In this document: in pieces, positions 1-7,741 of the stretch
How positions within the stretch are numbered: position 1 is the stretch's first letter
How the letters are laid out: every line of letters starts with the position of its first letter
Assembly (NCBI RefSeq): GCF_017094485.1
Contig: NZ_CP064786.1
Span: forward strand, 2,232,001-2,296,000
DNA: 64,000 bases
Origin: Natranaeroarchaeum sulfidigenes
GTDB lineage: Archaea; Halobacteriota; Halobacteria; Halobacteriales; Natronoarchaeaceae
Reading direction: 5' to 3'
Program-made: the position numbers and the translations under genes
The notes under the pieces: model-generated
Told to the model about the DNA's origin: nothing
The model's database searches: none
Seen by the model: only the letters and a program-made list of their open reading frames with translations

Positions 1-64
1 CGGCCTTCAGGGGGTTCGGCTTCGCGTACTCGTCAACGAGTGTTACTAAGACCTCGGGGGCCAT
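1..64 (-). CDS. Partial gene, N-terminus only, unknown function
   Basis: A minus-strand reading frame starts with ATG at 62-64 and stays open to the window edge, giving 21 residues (MAPEVLVTLVDEYAKPNPLK...). It lies immediately beside the palindrome array at 78-335, which would be its upstream region. That arrangement, with an integrase nearby, would suit a replication initiator or a regulator that binds the repeats, but nothing in the visible residues identifies a family. The frame could also be open by chance, because 21 codons is short. Confidence 0.35.
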   Translation of the reverse strand, partial: MAPEVLVTLVDEYAKPNPLKA

Positions 65-77
65 AAGAGTGTCGAAC

Positions 78-335
78 GTCTGATGGTTCAGACAAGTAGT
101 CGCCATACTGAAACAGCTGGGTGGGGAATCCGTCTGAAGGTTCAGACAACCATAATCGCCCTACTGGTGCCCTCTATGCCAGTATCTAATATCACTTCGT
201 TTGTCTGATCCCTCAGACACTGACTTACGAAAATTAGTATCTCATATATTACTGTATTCTGCCTGAGGGTTCAGACATCTCACTCGATTCTGAACTACGA
301 GTAGATAGGTGGTCAACCGTCTGACCCCTCAGACA
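78..335. repeat. Array of five 17-bp palindromic repeats
   Basis: Five copies of a palindrome of the form GTCTGA-N5-TCAGACA lie at 78-94, 132-148, 203-219, 261-277 and 319-335. The arms are perfect except that the fourth copy begins GCCTGA. The central five bases are TGGTT, AAGGTT-like, or their complement, so copies 1, 2 and 4 read one way and copies 3 and 5 the other. Start-to-start spacing is 54, 71, 58 and 58 bp. The spacers are also related in pairs: AGTATCTAATATCACT at 181-196 resembles 236-253, and the stretches after copies 1 and 2 share a TCGCC-TACTG core. This looks like an iteron or a multi-site operator. No gene lies within it. Confidence 0.85.
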
Positions 336-375
336 GCGGTGTACCTCTGTCTGTACTCCAGCGAGTATCAAGTAA

Positions 376-570
376 TCATCTCGCACTCCAGCCGCTTGGT
401 GTCCGGCCCGCGGCGCGAGAGATTCCGGGGTCCGGTGCGAGATCGTCGAGAGGGTCCGCTACGGGCCTCGTGGAGGCGTCCACAGGAACTCCTTCGCTCG
501 ACGAAAGGGATACATCGTCGAGCAGTCCGAGAGCCAGCAAAGTGGCGTGGCGCGGGTGCTCACCCCCCAC
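376..570 (-). CDS. Possible small protein downstream of the integrase operon
   Basis: A 64-codon frame begins 8 bp after the stop of the 125-residue gene and reads in the same direction, so it could be a third cistron behind the integrase. The product has no recognisable domain, is not notably acidic for a haloarchaeal protein, and has mixed third-position usage. I rate it doubtful. Its position is the main argument in favour: the SNJ2-type integrase is described as having two small downstream partner genes. If it is not coding, positions 336-578 hold no gene. Confidence 0.25.
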   Translation of the reverse strand: MGGEHPRHATLLALGLLDDVSLSSSEGVPVDASTRPVADPLDDLAPDPGISRAAGRTPSGWSAR

Positions 571-578
571 GAGCGATC

Positions 579-956
579 CTACACCTCGTCGGTCTCCGGC
601 GACACGCCTGAGGGTTCAGCCGCCCGGACGTGCTCGATCTCCTCGATAGTCAGCCGGATCTCGCCGATGGCCGTACCATCTGGCCCGAGTACGGAGATGT
701 CGAACGTTGGGGGATCACCGAGGGGAACAGCGGCTGGCCGAACCTTGTCAATGTCCTCGGCGATCCAGAAGCCCTCAGGGCTATCGTCGGGCTCGGCGAG
801 TACACTGAAGACAGCGTCGTCGAATCGATCAGCGAACTCTGTCAGCTCGCGCCACGAGTCTGGCTCGATCTCGGGCTTTGCCTCATCGTCAGCGGATCCT
901 CTGACCCCCGAGAGATCGGTCACTGAGGCGTCCCGTGAGTACTCAGTGCGATCCAT
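579..956 (-). CDS. Small acidic protein coupled to the integrase
   Basis: 125 residues, beginning with ATG only 3 bp after the integrase stop codon, so the two are almost certainly co-transcribed and translationally coupled. The product is very acidic (many Asp and Glu) and has no signal peptide or membrane segment. The C-terminal half (FDISVLGPDGTAIGEIRLTIEEIEHV) alternates like a beta-rich fold. I do not recognise the family. Its place directly after an integrase suggests a recombination accessory or directionality factor, by analogy with the small partner genes reported downstream of the pleolipovirus SNJ2 integrase. That function is inference from context only. Confidence 0.65.
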   Translation of the reverse strand: MDRTEYSRDASVTDLSGVRGSADDEAKPEIEPDSWRELTEFADRFDDAVFSVLAEPDDSPEGFWIAEDIDKVRPAAVPLGDPPTFDISVLGPDGTAIGEIRLTIEEIEHVRAAEPSGVSPETDEV

Positions 957-959
957 GGG

Positions 960-1982
960 TTATACCCCTTCGAGGTACTCTCGCCGCTGCTCGACCTTGA
1001 CCTCCTCGGAGCGCTTATCGTAATGCTTGTCGAGGACCTCCTGACCGACATTCATCCGGTCGGAGACGACCTTCTCGGGGACGTCTTCAGAGAGGTGGTG
1101 TGTGATCGATCCCCGGCGAACCGAGTGCGGGCTCACGCTCGACGGACACCGGCTGTAAGAGCCGTAATCCACGCCTTCACACCCGTCGGGATCACGGTCA
1201 TGTGGACAGTCGTAGCCGTAGTAGCACGGCCTCGTGGCCTTGTAGACCGTCTCGCGGACCGTCGTTCCCGATAGCCGACCGTGCTGAGTCGTCAGCAGCG
1301 GCTCACGACCGTTTTCGTCGGTCATCTCCGGACGCTGACGGTCGATCCAGTCGTCCAACACTTCGCAAACGTAGGGATCGAGAGCGACCAGCCGCTCACC
1401 TTCGCTCCCGTTCTTTAGACCCGTGTCGGTCTCGGGACGATGACGGAGTTCGAGGCGTTTCTCTTCGGGATCGTAATCGTCGAGATCGAGAGCCACGATC
1501 GATCCCAGTCGGATCCCAGTATGCCAGAGCAGTTCAAGGACGACGTGGGTCCGGGAGGCGTACTCGAACCGGCGGAGGTACTCCAGCACGTTCTCGGCCT
1601 GCTCCGACCGGAGGATCTCTTCCCGCTGCTCGTCGTCGTTCGAGAGCGTTGGGAGCAGGATCTTCTCGTGGAGGCCGCTCGGGACGGCGTCGATGGTCTC
1701 ACAGAACCGTATGAATACCCGAAGGGTCTCTAACTGGGTGCGAAGGGATACGGCGTTTAGATCTCCATCCTCCTTCCGCCAGAGCCGATACTCGTGGAGC
1801 TTCCGACCCGAGAGGTCGTTCATGTCGTCGATGTCCTCTTCGTCACACCAACGGATGAAGTGGACGAGTCGATAGTGATGGGCCTGAAGCGTTCGTTCCG
1901 TCACTTCCCCTTCGCGCTCCCGGTGATACATTTCCTTTGCCGTCTCTGGATCGAGCGGTTCGAGTTCTTGGTTTCCAGTCAT
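960..1982 (-). CDS. Tyrosine recombinase / integrase
   Basis: 340 residues from the ATG at 1980-1982. A longer open frame continues upstream but runs through the duplicated repeat, so this start is preferred. The N-terminal ~110 residues form a SAM-like core-binding domain (region around ERTLQAHHYRLVHFIRWC). The catalytic domain shows the first Arg in WHTGIRLGSIVALDL, the H-x-x-R pair in PHSVRRGSITHHL and the nucleophilic Tyr in LDKHYDKR. The enzyme would catalyse site-specific strand exchange between a mobile element and the chromosome. The presumed attachment region is just upstream at 2034-2396, where repeats with a tRNA T-loop-like motif occur. It heads a short operon with the 125-residue gene. 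Confidence 0.92.
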   Translation of the reverse strand: MTGNQELEPLDPETAKEMYHREREGEVTERTLQAHHYRLVHFIRWCDEEDIDDMNDLSGRKLHEYRLWRKEDGDLNAVSLRTQLETLRVFIRFCETIDAVPSGLHEKILLPTLSNDDEQREEILRSEQAENVLEYLRRFEYASRTHVVLELLWHTGIRLGSIVALDLDDYDPEEKRLELRHRPETDTGLKNGSEGERLVALDPYVCEVLDDWIDRQRPEMTDENGREPLLTTQHGRLSGTTVRETVYKATRPCYYGYDCPHDRDPDGCEGVDYGSYSRCPSSVSPHSVRRGSITHHLSEDVPEKVVSDRMNVGQEVLDKHYDKRSEEVKVEQRREYLEGV

Positions 1983-2033
1983 GGTTTTGTTTGAACCCGC
2001 GATCCACGGAGCGACCGGGATCCGTTGCCCTGT

Positions 2034-2396
2034 TCGACTTGTCCCCCGTCCTCGTGAGCGAAGCGAACGAGGGCTCGGAAGGCGCGCACAGCGAAGCGAG
2101 CACGTCTTCCGGCGTTCAAATCGGGGAGGGCGGACTGGTTTTCGAGTCGAATCGTAGTCGACCTCCATCGACTTGTCCCCCGTCCTCGTGAGCGAAGCGA
2201 ACGAGGGCTCAGAAGGCGCGCACAGTGGAGCGAGCACGTCTTCCGGCGTTCTAAATCGGGGAGGGCGGACTTTCTCCTGCGAACAACGTGTGCAGTGAGA
2301 AATCCATCCTGAGCCGATTTGAACACGAGAGTCGCACGCTCGCGAACGAAGTGAGCGAGACCGTCTCTCATCTGTTCAATATCGGGGAGGGCGGAC
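2034..2396. repeat. Duplicated ~103-bp repeat plus third partial copy
   Basis: Positions 2034-2136 and 2168-2271 are near-identical direct repeats with one single-base insertion and a few substitutions. A third copy keeps only the right end, at about 2373-2396. Each ends in a conserved block reading GTTCAAATCGGGGAGGGCGG or a variant. Its TTCAAATC core resembles a tRNA T-loop, although the flanking bases do not form a proper T-stem. Inside each copy CCTCGT and ACGAGG form an inverted repeat around GCGAAGCGA. The repeats lie immediately upstream of the integrase start and probably mark old attachment or integration events. The gap 1983-2602 contains no convincing gene. Confidence 0.8.
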
Positions 2397-2471
2397 CTAC
2401 TTCCTACCCGAATTACAGTAGATAGCCATACGGCTGTTTACACTGTTCTCAGCACCTCTAATCGGAGATCT

Positions 2472-2498
2472 GGATTTTCGAAATCGCGGCGAAAATCC
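2472..2498. repeat. Perfect 9-bp inverted repeat beside a T-loop-like remnant
   Basis: GGATTTTCG at 2472-2480 and CGAAAATCC at 2490-2498 are exact reverse complements around a 9-base loop. Directly to the right, at about 2500-2507, minus-strand GTTCAAATC again resembles a tRNA T-loop, but the stem around it pairs in only about three of five positions. It lies roughly 105 bp beyond the end of the kinase-like gene on the minus strand, so it could be a terminator hairpin or part of a decayed attachment site. Confidence 0.5.
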
Positions 2499-2602
2499 GG
2501 ATTTGAACTGGCAACCAGTCGGGGGTCCGTGCCCTCTGTCGAAATCGAGAGTGGAACCGAATCTAGATCGACCGTCAGGAGTGTGATCAGCGAAACACTT
2601 TC

Positions 2603-3577
2603 TCACTCATATCGAATTTCGCCGTCAGAGAGTACGCTCTCCAGCGCGTCCCAATGGAAATCTACCGCCGCTGCCCATCCAACGGGGGGATACTGGGGAT
2701 TGGTGACCACACCCGACGAGTCCACTGCACTTTCGGCGATCGCTGCGACACGACATGCCGGGTGGATCGACGGATAGCCTCTAACAGCACTGTAGCCACT
2801 CCTGAACGCCTCACGGAGGGGGCCGGGATCGTCGACGTACCAGTCGGCCACGAGGTACTCCGACTTCGCTACCGAGAGCTCCGGCGGGGCCGCGAGCGGC
2901 GCTTCCCAGTCGAGCACCGCGGTGACTGACCCGTCGGCGACGAGCGCGTTACCGGGTCGGAAGTCCCAGGGGAACAGTCGTGGTGCTGCGTCCGACACCG
3001 GTATCTCCTCGAACAGTGCGCGCAGATCGTCACGTAGCGGGTCGAACGCGTCGGGGAGCCGCTCGACCGCCCGAAGACCGTACTGCCGGAACCAGCGGTT
3101 CCAGTCCGTGTGTTCGGTCCGAAACTCCCCTTCGGAGACGAGAAGTCGCCCATAGCCGTCGAACTCGAACGCCTCGTGGAGCCGAGCGAGCGCCTTTCCG
3201 AACCAGTACGCGAGATCACGTCGCGTCTCCGCGTTGACTGTGGCGAATCGTTCGTGAAGATCCGCTCCGGCCACGTATGCGGTGAGCATGTATGCGACGC
3301 CATTGTGTGAGCCAGCCGTGAGCACCGGCGGAACTGGAACGAAGGTTCGCCCCCTGATCTCGCGCAGGAGCGCTGCCTCCGTCCGGAGCCAGGTCCGCTC
3401 ATCACAGACCTGTAGTACGACGGGACCGCGCCCGGCGAAGCGGACGACCGCGGTTCGCTTGCGGTTGCCGCGGTGGATCGGCTCGACGTCGACCGCCGGT
3501 TCCTCGACGCTTCCGAGCGCAGCTTCGGCTGCAGCCCACCGTGGCTCGGTCTCAAACACGTCCCGCAATTTATTCAT
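2603..3577 (-). CDS. APH-family phosphotransferase-like protein
   Basis: 324 residues with the aminoglycoside-phosphotransferase/choline-kinase fold. The N-lobe includes HRGNRKRTAVVRF and a likely ATP lysine region. The C-lobe has LFPWDFRPGN at residues 201-210, matching the Brenner motif except that the usual His-x-Asp is Trp-Asp, followed by LDWE at about 222-225 for metal binding. Such enzymes phosphorylate small hydroxyl-bearing molecules such as sugars, choline, amino sugars or antibiotics, and the substrate here is unknown. The start ATG lies inside the last codons of the HAD phosphatase gene (8-bp overlap), so both are made from one message. A metabolite kinase and a phosphatase in one operon suggest salvage or repair of a sugar-like compound. 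Confidence 0.8.
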   Translation of the reverse strand: MNKLRDVFETEPRWAAAEAALGSVEEPAVDVEPIHRGNRKRTAVVRFAGRGPVVLQVCDERTWLRTEAALLREIRGRTFVPVPPVLTAGSHNGVAYMLTAYVAGADLHERFATVNAETRRDLAYWFGKALARLHEAFEFDGYGRLLVSEGEFRTEHTDWNRWFRQYGLRAVERLPDAFDPLRDDLRALFEEIPVSDAAPRLFPWDFRPGNALVADGSVTAVLDWEAPLAAPPELSVAKSEYLVADWYVDDPGPLREAFRSGYSAVRGYPSIHPACRVAAIAESAVDSSGVVTNPQYPPVGWAAAVDFHWDALESVLSDGEIRYE

Positions 3578-4247
3578 TGTTCACCCCCAGCACCTCCGGC
3601 AGGTCGGCCAGCGAGTTCAGGGTGTACTCGGGGTCGTACGACCCCGGTCCCTGCTCGTTACGGAGCCACGCCGCGGCGAGTCCCGTGTTCTGTGAGCCAG
3701 CGACATCGTACTCCACCGAGTTGCCAACGTAGAGCGCGCGGTCAGGAGCCACACCCAGATCATCGAGCGCACGCTCGAACGGCAGCGCGTGCGGCTTCGC
3801 CCGCGGGAGTTCCGCGGCAAACACGACCGCATCGAATCGGTCCCCGAGACCGAGCGCGTCGAGTTTCGTTCGCTGGCTGTCGGCTGGTCCGTTCGTAACG
3901 AGCCCCACCTGTCCAGCGGCCGCCGCTGCATCGAGCGCTACGCTTGCGCCCGGAAGCAGCTCGACCGCGCTGTCGTCGATCGCCGCGACCAGTTCACGCG
4001 CGAGTGCCAGCGTGTCCGCGTCCGAGCGGTCGTGCTGTGCGGCGACCCGGGCGAACCCGGCCCCGTAGTACCCGATCGGATCGTCGTGATCCGGTGGCCC
4101 GGAGAGCGCCGTCCACAGGTCGGAAGGGGCGCCGAACGGGTCCTCGCCCACCCGCTCGAAGACGCGCGCGTACAGCGTCTCGGTGTCCTGTGTACGCTGA
4201 CAGAGCGTCCCGTCGAGATCGAATAGAACGGCTTCGAAGTTCGCCAC
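3570..4247 (-). CDS. HAD-superfamily hydrolase (phosphatase)
   Basis: 225 residues from a GTG start at 4245-4247, chosen because it places motif I near the N-terminus. Motif I is FDLDGT (nucleophile Asp10, acid Asp12), motif II is VTNG, the motif III lysine is in RAKPH, and motif IV lies in VGNSVEYDVAGSQNTG. The helical cap between motifs I and II is of the HAD-IA type, like phosphoglycolate and YjjG-type phosphatases. The protein is cytoplasmic and should dephosphorylate a small metabolite. It is transcribed ahead of, and overlaps, the APH-like kinase. It is divergent from the Gfo/Idh/MocA gene at 4337, with about 90 bp between. Confidence 0.88.
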   Translation of the reverse strand: MANFEAVLFDLDGTLCQRTQDTETLYARVFERVGEDPFGAPSDLWTALSGPPDHDDPIGYYGAGFARVAAQHDRSDADTLALARELVAAIDDSAVELLPGASVALDAAAAAGQVGLVTNGPADSQRTKLDALGLGDRFDAVVFAAELPRAKPHALPFERALDDLGVAPDRALYVGNSVEYDVAGSQNTGLAAAWLRNEQGPGSYDPEYTLNSLADLPEVLGVNNE

Positions 4248-4336
4248 AGTCGGTAGTTGGTCCTCACGAGCAAAAACCTCGTGTCGAGCCGTCGGGCGGG
4301 CACAGATTCTTGCCACCTTGCCCGGACTGCTAGCGT

Positions 4337-5371
4337 ATGACGTGGACGTTCGCCTGCGCGAATTTCGACCAGATGCACATGAACACAAACATCGGCTGGG
4401 TCGCGGCCCATCCGGACGCGGAACTCGTCGGAATTTGCGACGAGGATCCCAGCACGTCGACCGGATCGCTGTCGGCGGCGGTGAGTGAGTTCGATATCCC
4501 AAAGCGGGACGTGTATGACGACCTCGATACCTGTCTGGCTGAAACCGACCCCGACGTGGTGATTGGCTGTCCGCGCAATTCCGGACACGCGGCCTTCGTC
4601 GAGCGCGTCGAGCCGTACGATGTCCATCTGGCTATCGAGAAGCCACTGGCCGCGACACTGGCTGGAGCGGATCGAATACTCGACGCCGTCGACGAGTCCG
4701 ACCGGCTGTTCGTCCTCAACTGGCCGGTCATGTGGGATCCAGTAATACACGAGGTCCGGACGCTGGTGGCCGATGGGACGATCGGCGACGTCATTGAGGT
4801 GCAGTACTACGGCGGGAACTCCGGGGCACCCCCCAGGGGGAGCTGGTTCTACGACCCCGAGGCTGGCGGCGGATCAATGCTGGATTATCTGGGCTACGGC
4901 GCGACGTTCGCGACGTGGTTCCGCGGTGGCGACCTGCCCACTGAGGTCACCGCTGAAACGTACGTCCCGGACGGCCTCGATGTCGACGTGCAGTCCTCGA
5001 CGATCTGCCGGTTCGAAGAGGGGTTGTCTGCGTTTCAGACCTCATGGCGGATGCTTACCGACCCGTGGGAGATCCAGCCCCAGCCGCCGAAAGGCTACGA
5101 AATCGTCGGCACGGAGGGAGCGATCAGCACGAGAGAACGGAGCGCGTCGATCCGGGTCACGACCGAGGGGGATCCGGAAGGCTATTCAGTCGAGCCGTCG
5201 CCCCTACCCGGGCGGTTCGAGAATCTGGTTGCCTATCTGATCGACCTGCTGGAAACAGACAGCGAGCCGTCGGGGCCTGCAGATCCCGCGTTCTGCCGAG
5301 ATGCACATCGAATCGTCGAGACCGCACGTCGGAGTGCCGAGCGCGGTGAGACCCTGCGGCTGGTCGAGTAG
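4337..5371 (+). CDS. Gfo/Idh/MocA-family oxidoreductase, altered nucleotide loop
   Basis: 344 residues. The C-terminal two thirds match the family: the EKP signature at residues 101-103 (IEKPLAATLAGADRIL), then the mixed-sheet domain around GTIGDVIEVQYYGGN. Members use NAD(P) to oxidise or reduce the hydroxyl of sugars, inositols or sugar acids. The N-terminal strand is odd: where the family has Gly-x-Gly-x-x-Gly this protein reads ACANFDQMHMN, so cofactor binding may be altered. It stands alone on the plus strand between the HAD/APH operon and a second family member that converges on it from 6623. The shared neighbourhood suggests a common pathway, but the substrate is not evident. Confidence 0.85.
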   Translation: MTWTFACANFDQMHMNTNIGWVAAHPDAELVGICDEDPSTSTGSLSAAVSEFDIPKRDVYDDLDTCLAETDPDVVIGCPRNSGHAAFVERVEPYDVHLAIEKPLAATLAGADRILDAVDESDRLFVLNWPVMWDPVIHEVRTLVADGTIGDVIEVQYYGGNSGAPPRGSWFYDPEAGGGSMLDYLGYGATFATWFRGGDLPTEVTAETYVPDGLDVDVQSSTICRFEEGLSAFQTSWRMLTDPWEIQPQPPKGYEIVGTEGAISTRERSASIRVTTEGDPEGYSVEPSPLPGRFENLVAYLIDLLETDSEPSGPADPAFCRDAHRIVETARRSAERGETLRLVE

Positions 5372-5405
5372 TGGGTACAGGAGTGCGAGTTAGCACAGCG
5401 ATCCG

Positions 5406-6623
5406 CTATCCTCGCGCTGGCGGCGGCGTATACGATCTCAGATCGGCGGTCCGGGGGTCGATGTCCTCGCCGGTTTCGGCCGCCCGGTAGGCCGCCATAC
5501 AGAGCCGCAAGACCTCCAGCCCGTCGTGCAGGTCGAGGCGGCCGTTCTCGCCACGCTCGAAGGCATCGACGGCGTTGCGGTTCTCGGCGACGTAACCCCC
5601 GTCGACGACGCGCTTGCCCGGGATCGGCATCCGGCCGCTCGTGGCGGTCTGTTTCTCCGCCCATCCATCGCCGTTGCACAGCGCATCCGAGACGAAGACG
5701 CTCGAGGATTCCCCGTCGGTAACGACCTGTCCGGAGTACTCTGGGCCGAGCAACTCGATCGAACGCCGCACCCCTGCGCCGACGTAACACCACGACCCCG
5801 TTGCCTCGGAGATCAGGGGCCCCCCGGCGTCACTCTCGTACCGGATCGTTGCCCGGGCGTAATCGTCCGCGGGTGCGGTCTCGTAATCGACACCGTACTC
5901 CTCACGGAGTTCGGCGGCGTACTCCTCGCGAGCCCACTTTAGCGTCTCCGTATCGGCCGAGATCGAGACCGGGTCGAGGCCGCCGTCGGTACGCGCCGGA
6001 TCGGCCAGCAGGACGTGGTTGCCCGCCAGTGCGTGGCAGAGCATGTCGGTCAGCGCGCCGCCGCCCTGTCGCTTGCCATCCCAGAACCACGCCGAGTGTG
6101 GCCCTGCGTGTTCGGCCTGCGAGCGGGCGAGGTAAGGCCGTCCCGCGTCCCGGCCGCGCTCCCAGAGCAGATCGCGTAACTGCTGGATCTCTGGCTCGTG
6201 GGGCCAGTTCTCCAGGTAGGCGTGTGGCAAGTCGACATCCTCGATTCGGTCGACGATCCGGCGCGCCTCGCGGAGATTTCGAGCCACGGGCTTCTCCATT
6301 GCGATTCCACGCAGTTCCGCGCCGTCCGCGATGGCGTCGACCGCCGCCTCAACGACGTCGACCCGTGTGAAGTTCGGGCTGGTGATCCACAGCCCGTCGA
6401 CGTCCTCGTCCGCGACGAGTGCGGCGATATCGCCCTCGCCGTAGACGGTCGGATCACCCAGATCCTCGGATCGACACCGTGCTGCGAGCGTTTCCGCAGT
6501 CCCCCGTGTACGGTTCTGGATCGCCGCGACGCGGACGCCGGGCAGGTACTCGACGCTCGGAACGTGTGCTTCGCGAGTTATAAACCCGCAACCGACGAAG
6601 CCGATACCGAAATTCCCTCCCAT
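5406..6623 (-). CDS. Gfo/Idh/MocA-family oxidoreductase
   Basis: 405 residues. It opens with a normal Rossmann loop (GIGFVGCGFI) and has the EKP lysine at residues 110-112 (AMEKPVARNLREARRIV), followed by the larger C-terminal domain, making it longer than the typical 340-360. It should be an NAD(P)-dependent dehydrogenase of a sugar or polyol derivative. On the minus strand a TATA-like TTATAC about 25 bp upstream of the ATG (6645-6652) fits a leaderless transcript. It lies downstream of, and co-oriented with, the BMP-type importer, separated by about 60 bp, so it may act on what the importer brings in. Confidence 0.88.
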   Translation of the reverse strand: MGGNFGIGFVGCGFITREAHVPSVEYLPGVRVAAIQNRTRGTAETLAARCRSEDLGDPTVYGEGDIAALVADEDVDGLWITSPNFTRVDVVEAAVDAIADGAELRGIAMEKPVARNLREARRIVDRIEDVDLPHAYLENWPHEPEIQQLRDLLWERGRDAGRPYLARSQAEHAGPHSAWFWDGKRQGGGALTDMLCHALAGNHVLLADPARTDGGLDPVSISADTETLKWAREEYAAELREEYGVDYETAPADDYARATIRYESDAGGPLISEATGSWCYVGAGVRRSIELLGPEYSGQVVTDGESSSVFVSDALCNGDGWAEKQTATSGRMPIPGKRVVDGGYVAENRNAVDAFERGENGRLDLHDGLEVLRLCMAAYRAAETGEDIDPRTADLRSYTPPPARG

Positions 6624-6685
6624 ATATGAAACGCCGGCTCGTCGCGTATAACTCCCGGTGGTGGGGGGAGCGGGACGACGGTTTC

Positions 6686-7741
6686 CTACTGTTCGCTCTC
6701 GTAGGGCTCGCCGACACGCGAGGGCATCCGCGTCGAGCCGTAAAACGTCAGGACGAGGATCACGACGACATAGGGGAACAGGTCCACGAGACTTGACGGA
6801 AGGGGTACGCCAATCGTCTGGAACTGGATCTGGAGCATATCCATCGCGCCGAACAGGAGTGCGGCGAGAAAGGCCCCGATCGGGTTGTAGTTGCCAAACA
6901 GGTAGGCGACGATGCCGATCCAGCCCCGGCCGTCGACGACTGTCATCCCGGAGCCGATGAAATTGCCCGTGACGCCGAGGGTCAACACGGCCCCCGCCAG
7001 TCCCGCCATCGTCCCAGAGAAGATCACCGCGGCGTAGCGAACGCGGTTGACATTGATCCCTGCCGTGTCGAGCGCTTCGGGGTTCTCACCGGCAGCCTGC
7101 AGCCAGTAGCCGTACCGGGTCCGGTAGAGGAACACCCACGCGGCGACGGCGACGATAATGGTCAGCAGAATAAACGGTGACGTATCGAAGAAGACGGGAC
7201 CGACCACCGGGATCTCCGACAGGAGTGGCAGGTCAAGGTTACCGATCCGACCGACGGTCCCACTGTTACGGCTATCCCAGATCAGGATTGCGGTAAACGG
7301 TCCGAAGCCGAGACCGATGAACCAGACTGCCAGCCCGGCGACGATCTGATCGGCCTCGTAGCGGATCATCAAGATCGCAAAGAAGGTCGTGAGGACGGCG
7401 CTGATTACCACTGCGACGACGAGTCCGATCCAGAGGTGCATCTGCGTAACCTCGCCGTTTCCGGAGACGAGATACGCCGCGGCGAGCGCGTTGACCGCGC
7501 CGAAGATCATGAATCCCTCGACACCGATGTTGAAGACGCCGCTCTTTTCGGCGATCAGTCCCCCGATGGCGACCAGCGCGATGGGCGTTGCCGCCCGCAG
7601 GGACCGTTCGAGATACCCGAGCGTGAGTAGTCGAGCCAGCCCCGAATCATGCCACACGAGGACCACCCCCGTGAGTACCGTGAGGGCGACCAGCGCACCG
7701 ATCCGACTGGGGTGTGTTCTCGCGTAGCTGGTGACGCTCAT
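6686..7741 (-). CDS. BMP-type ABC importer permease, subunit 2
   Basis: 351 residues and about nine hydrophobic segments. The NIGVEGFMIFGAVNA stretch is typical of the YufQ/NupQ-like branch of the branched-chain/ribose permease family that serves BMP (PnrA-like) nucleoside receptors. Its ATG overlaps the stop of the partner permease by 4 bp (7738-7741). It is the last gene of the ATPase-permease-permease set, with the receptor gene upstream of all three. It sits in the cytoplasmic membrane and forms half of the translocation path. Confidence 0.9.
   Translation of the reverse strand: MSVTSYARTHPSRIGALVALTVLTGVVLVWHDSGLARLLTLGYLERSLRAATPIALVAIGGLIAEKSGVFNIGVEGFMIFGAVNALAAAYLVSGNGEVTQMHLWIGLVVAVVISAVLTTFFAILMIRYEADQIVAGLAVWFIGLGFGPFTAILIWDSRNSGTVGRIGNLDLPLLSEIPVVGPVFFDTSPFILLTIIVAVAAWVFLYRTRYGYWLQAAGENPEALDTAGINVNRVRYAAVIFSGTMAGLAGAVLTLGVTGNFIGSGMTVVDGRGWIGIVAYLFGNYNPIGAFLAALLFGAMDMLQIQFQTIGVPLPSSLVDLFPYVVVILVLTFYGSTRMPSRVGEPYESEQ

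Noticed and set aside
78-335. CRISPR-like array
   Set aside because: Only five short palindromic units with unequal spacers (37-54 bp) that are related to each other, and no cas genes; the layout fits iterons or operators better.
1983-2237. N-terminal extension of the integrase frame
   Set aside because: The extra residues run through the duplicated repeat and are Arg/Ser-rich, unlike haloarchaeal proteins; a family-like N-terminus begins at ATG 1982.
2500-2540. Intact tRNA gene on the minus strand
   Set aside because: Only a T-loop-like core is present and its stem pairs in three of five positions; no anticodon or acceptor stem can be formed.
2397-2606. Short minus-strand frame after the APH-like gene
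   Set aside because: Low-complexity Arg/Ser-rich translation crossing the inverted repeat and T-loop-like remnant; no domain and no promoter.
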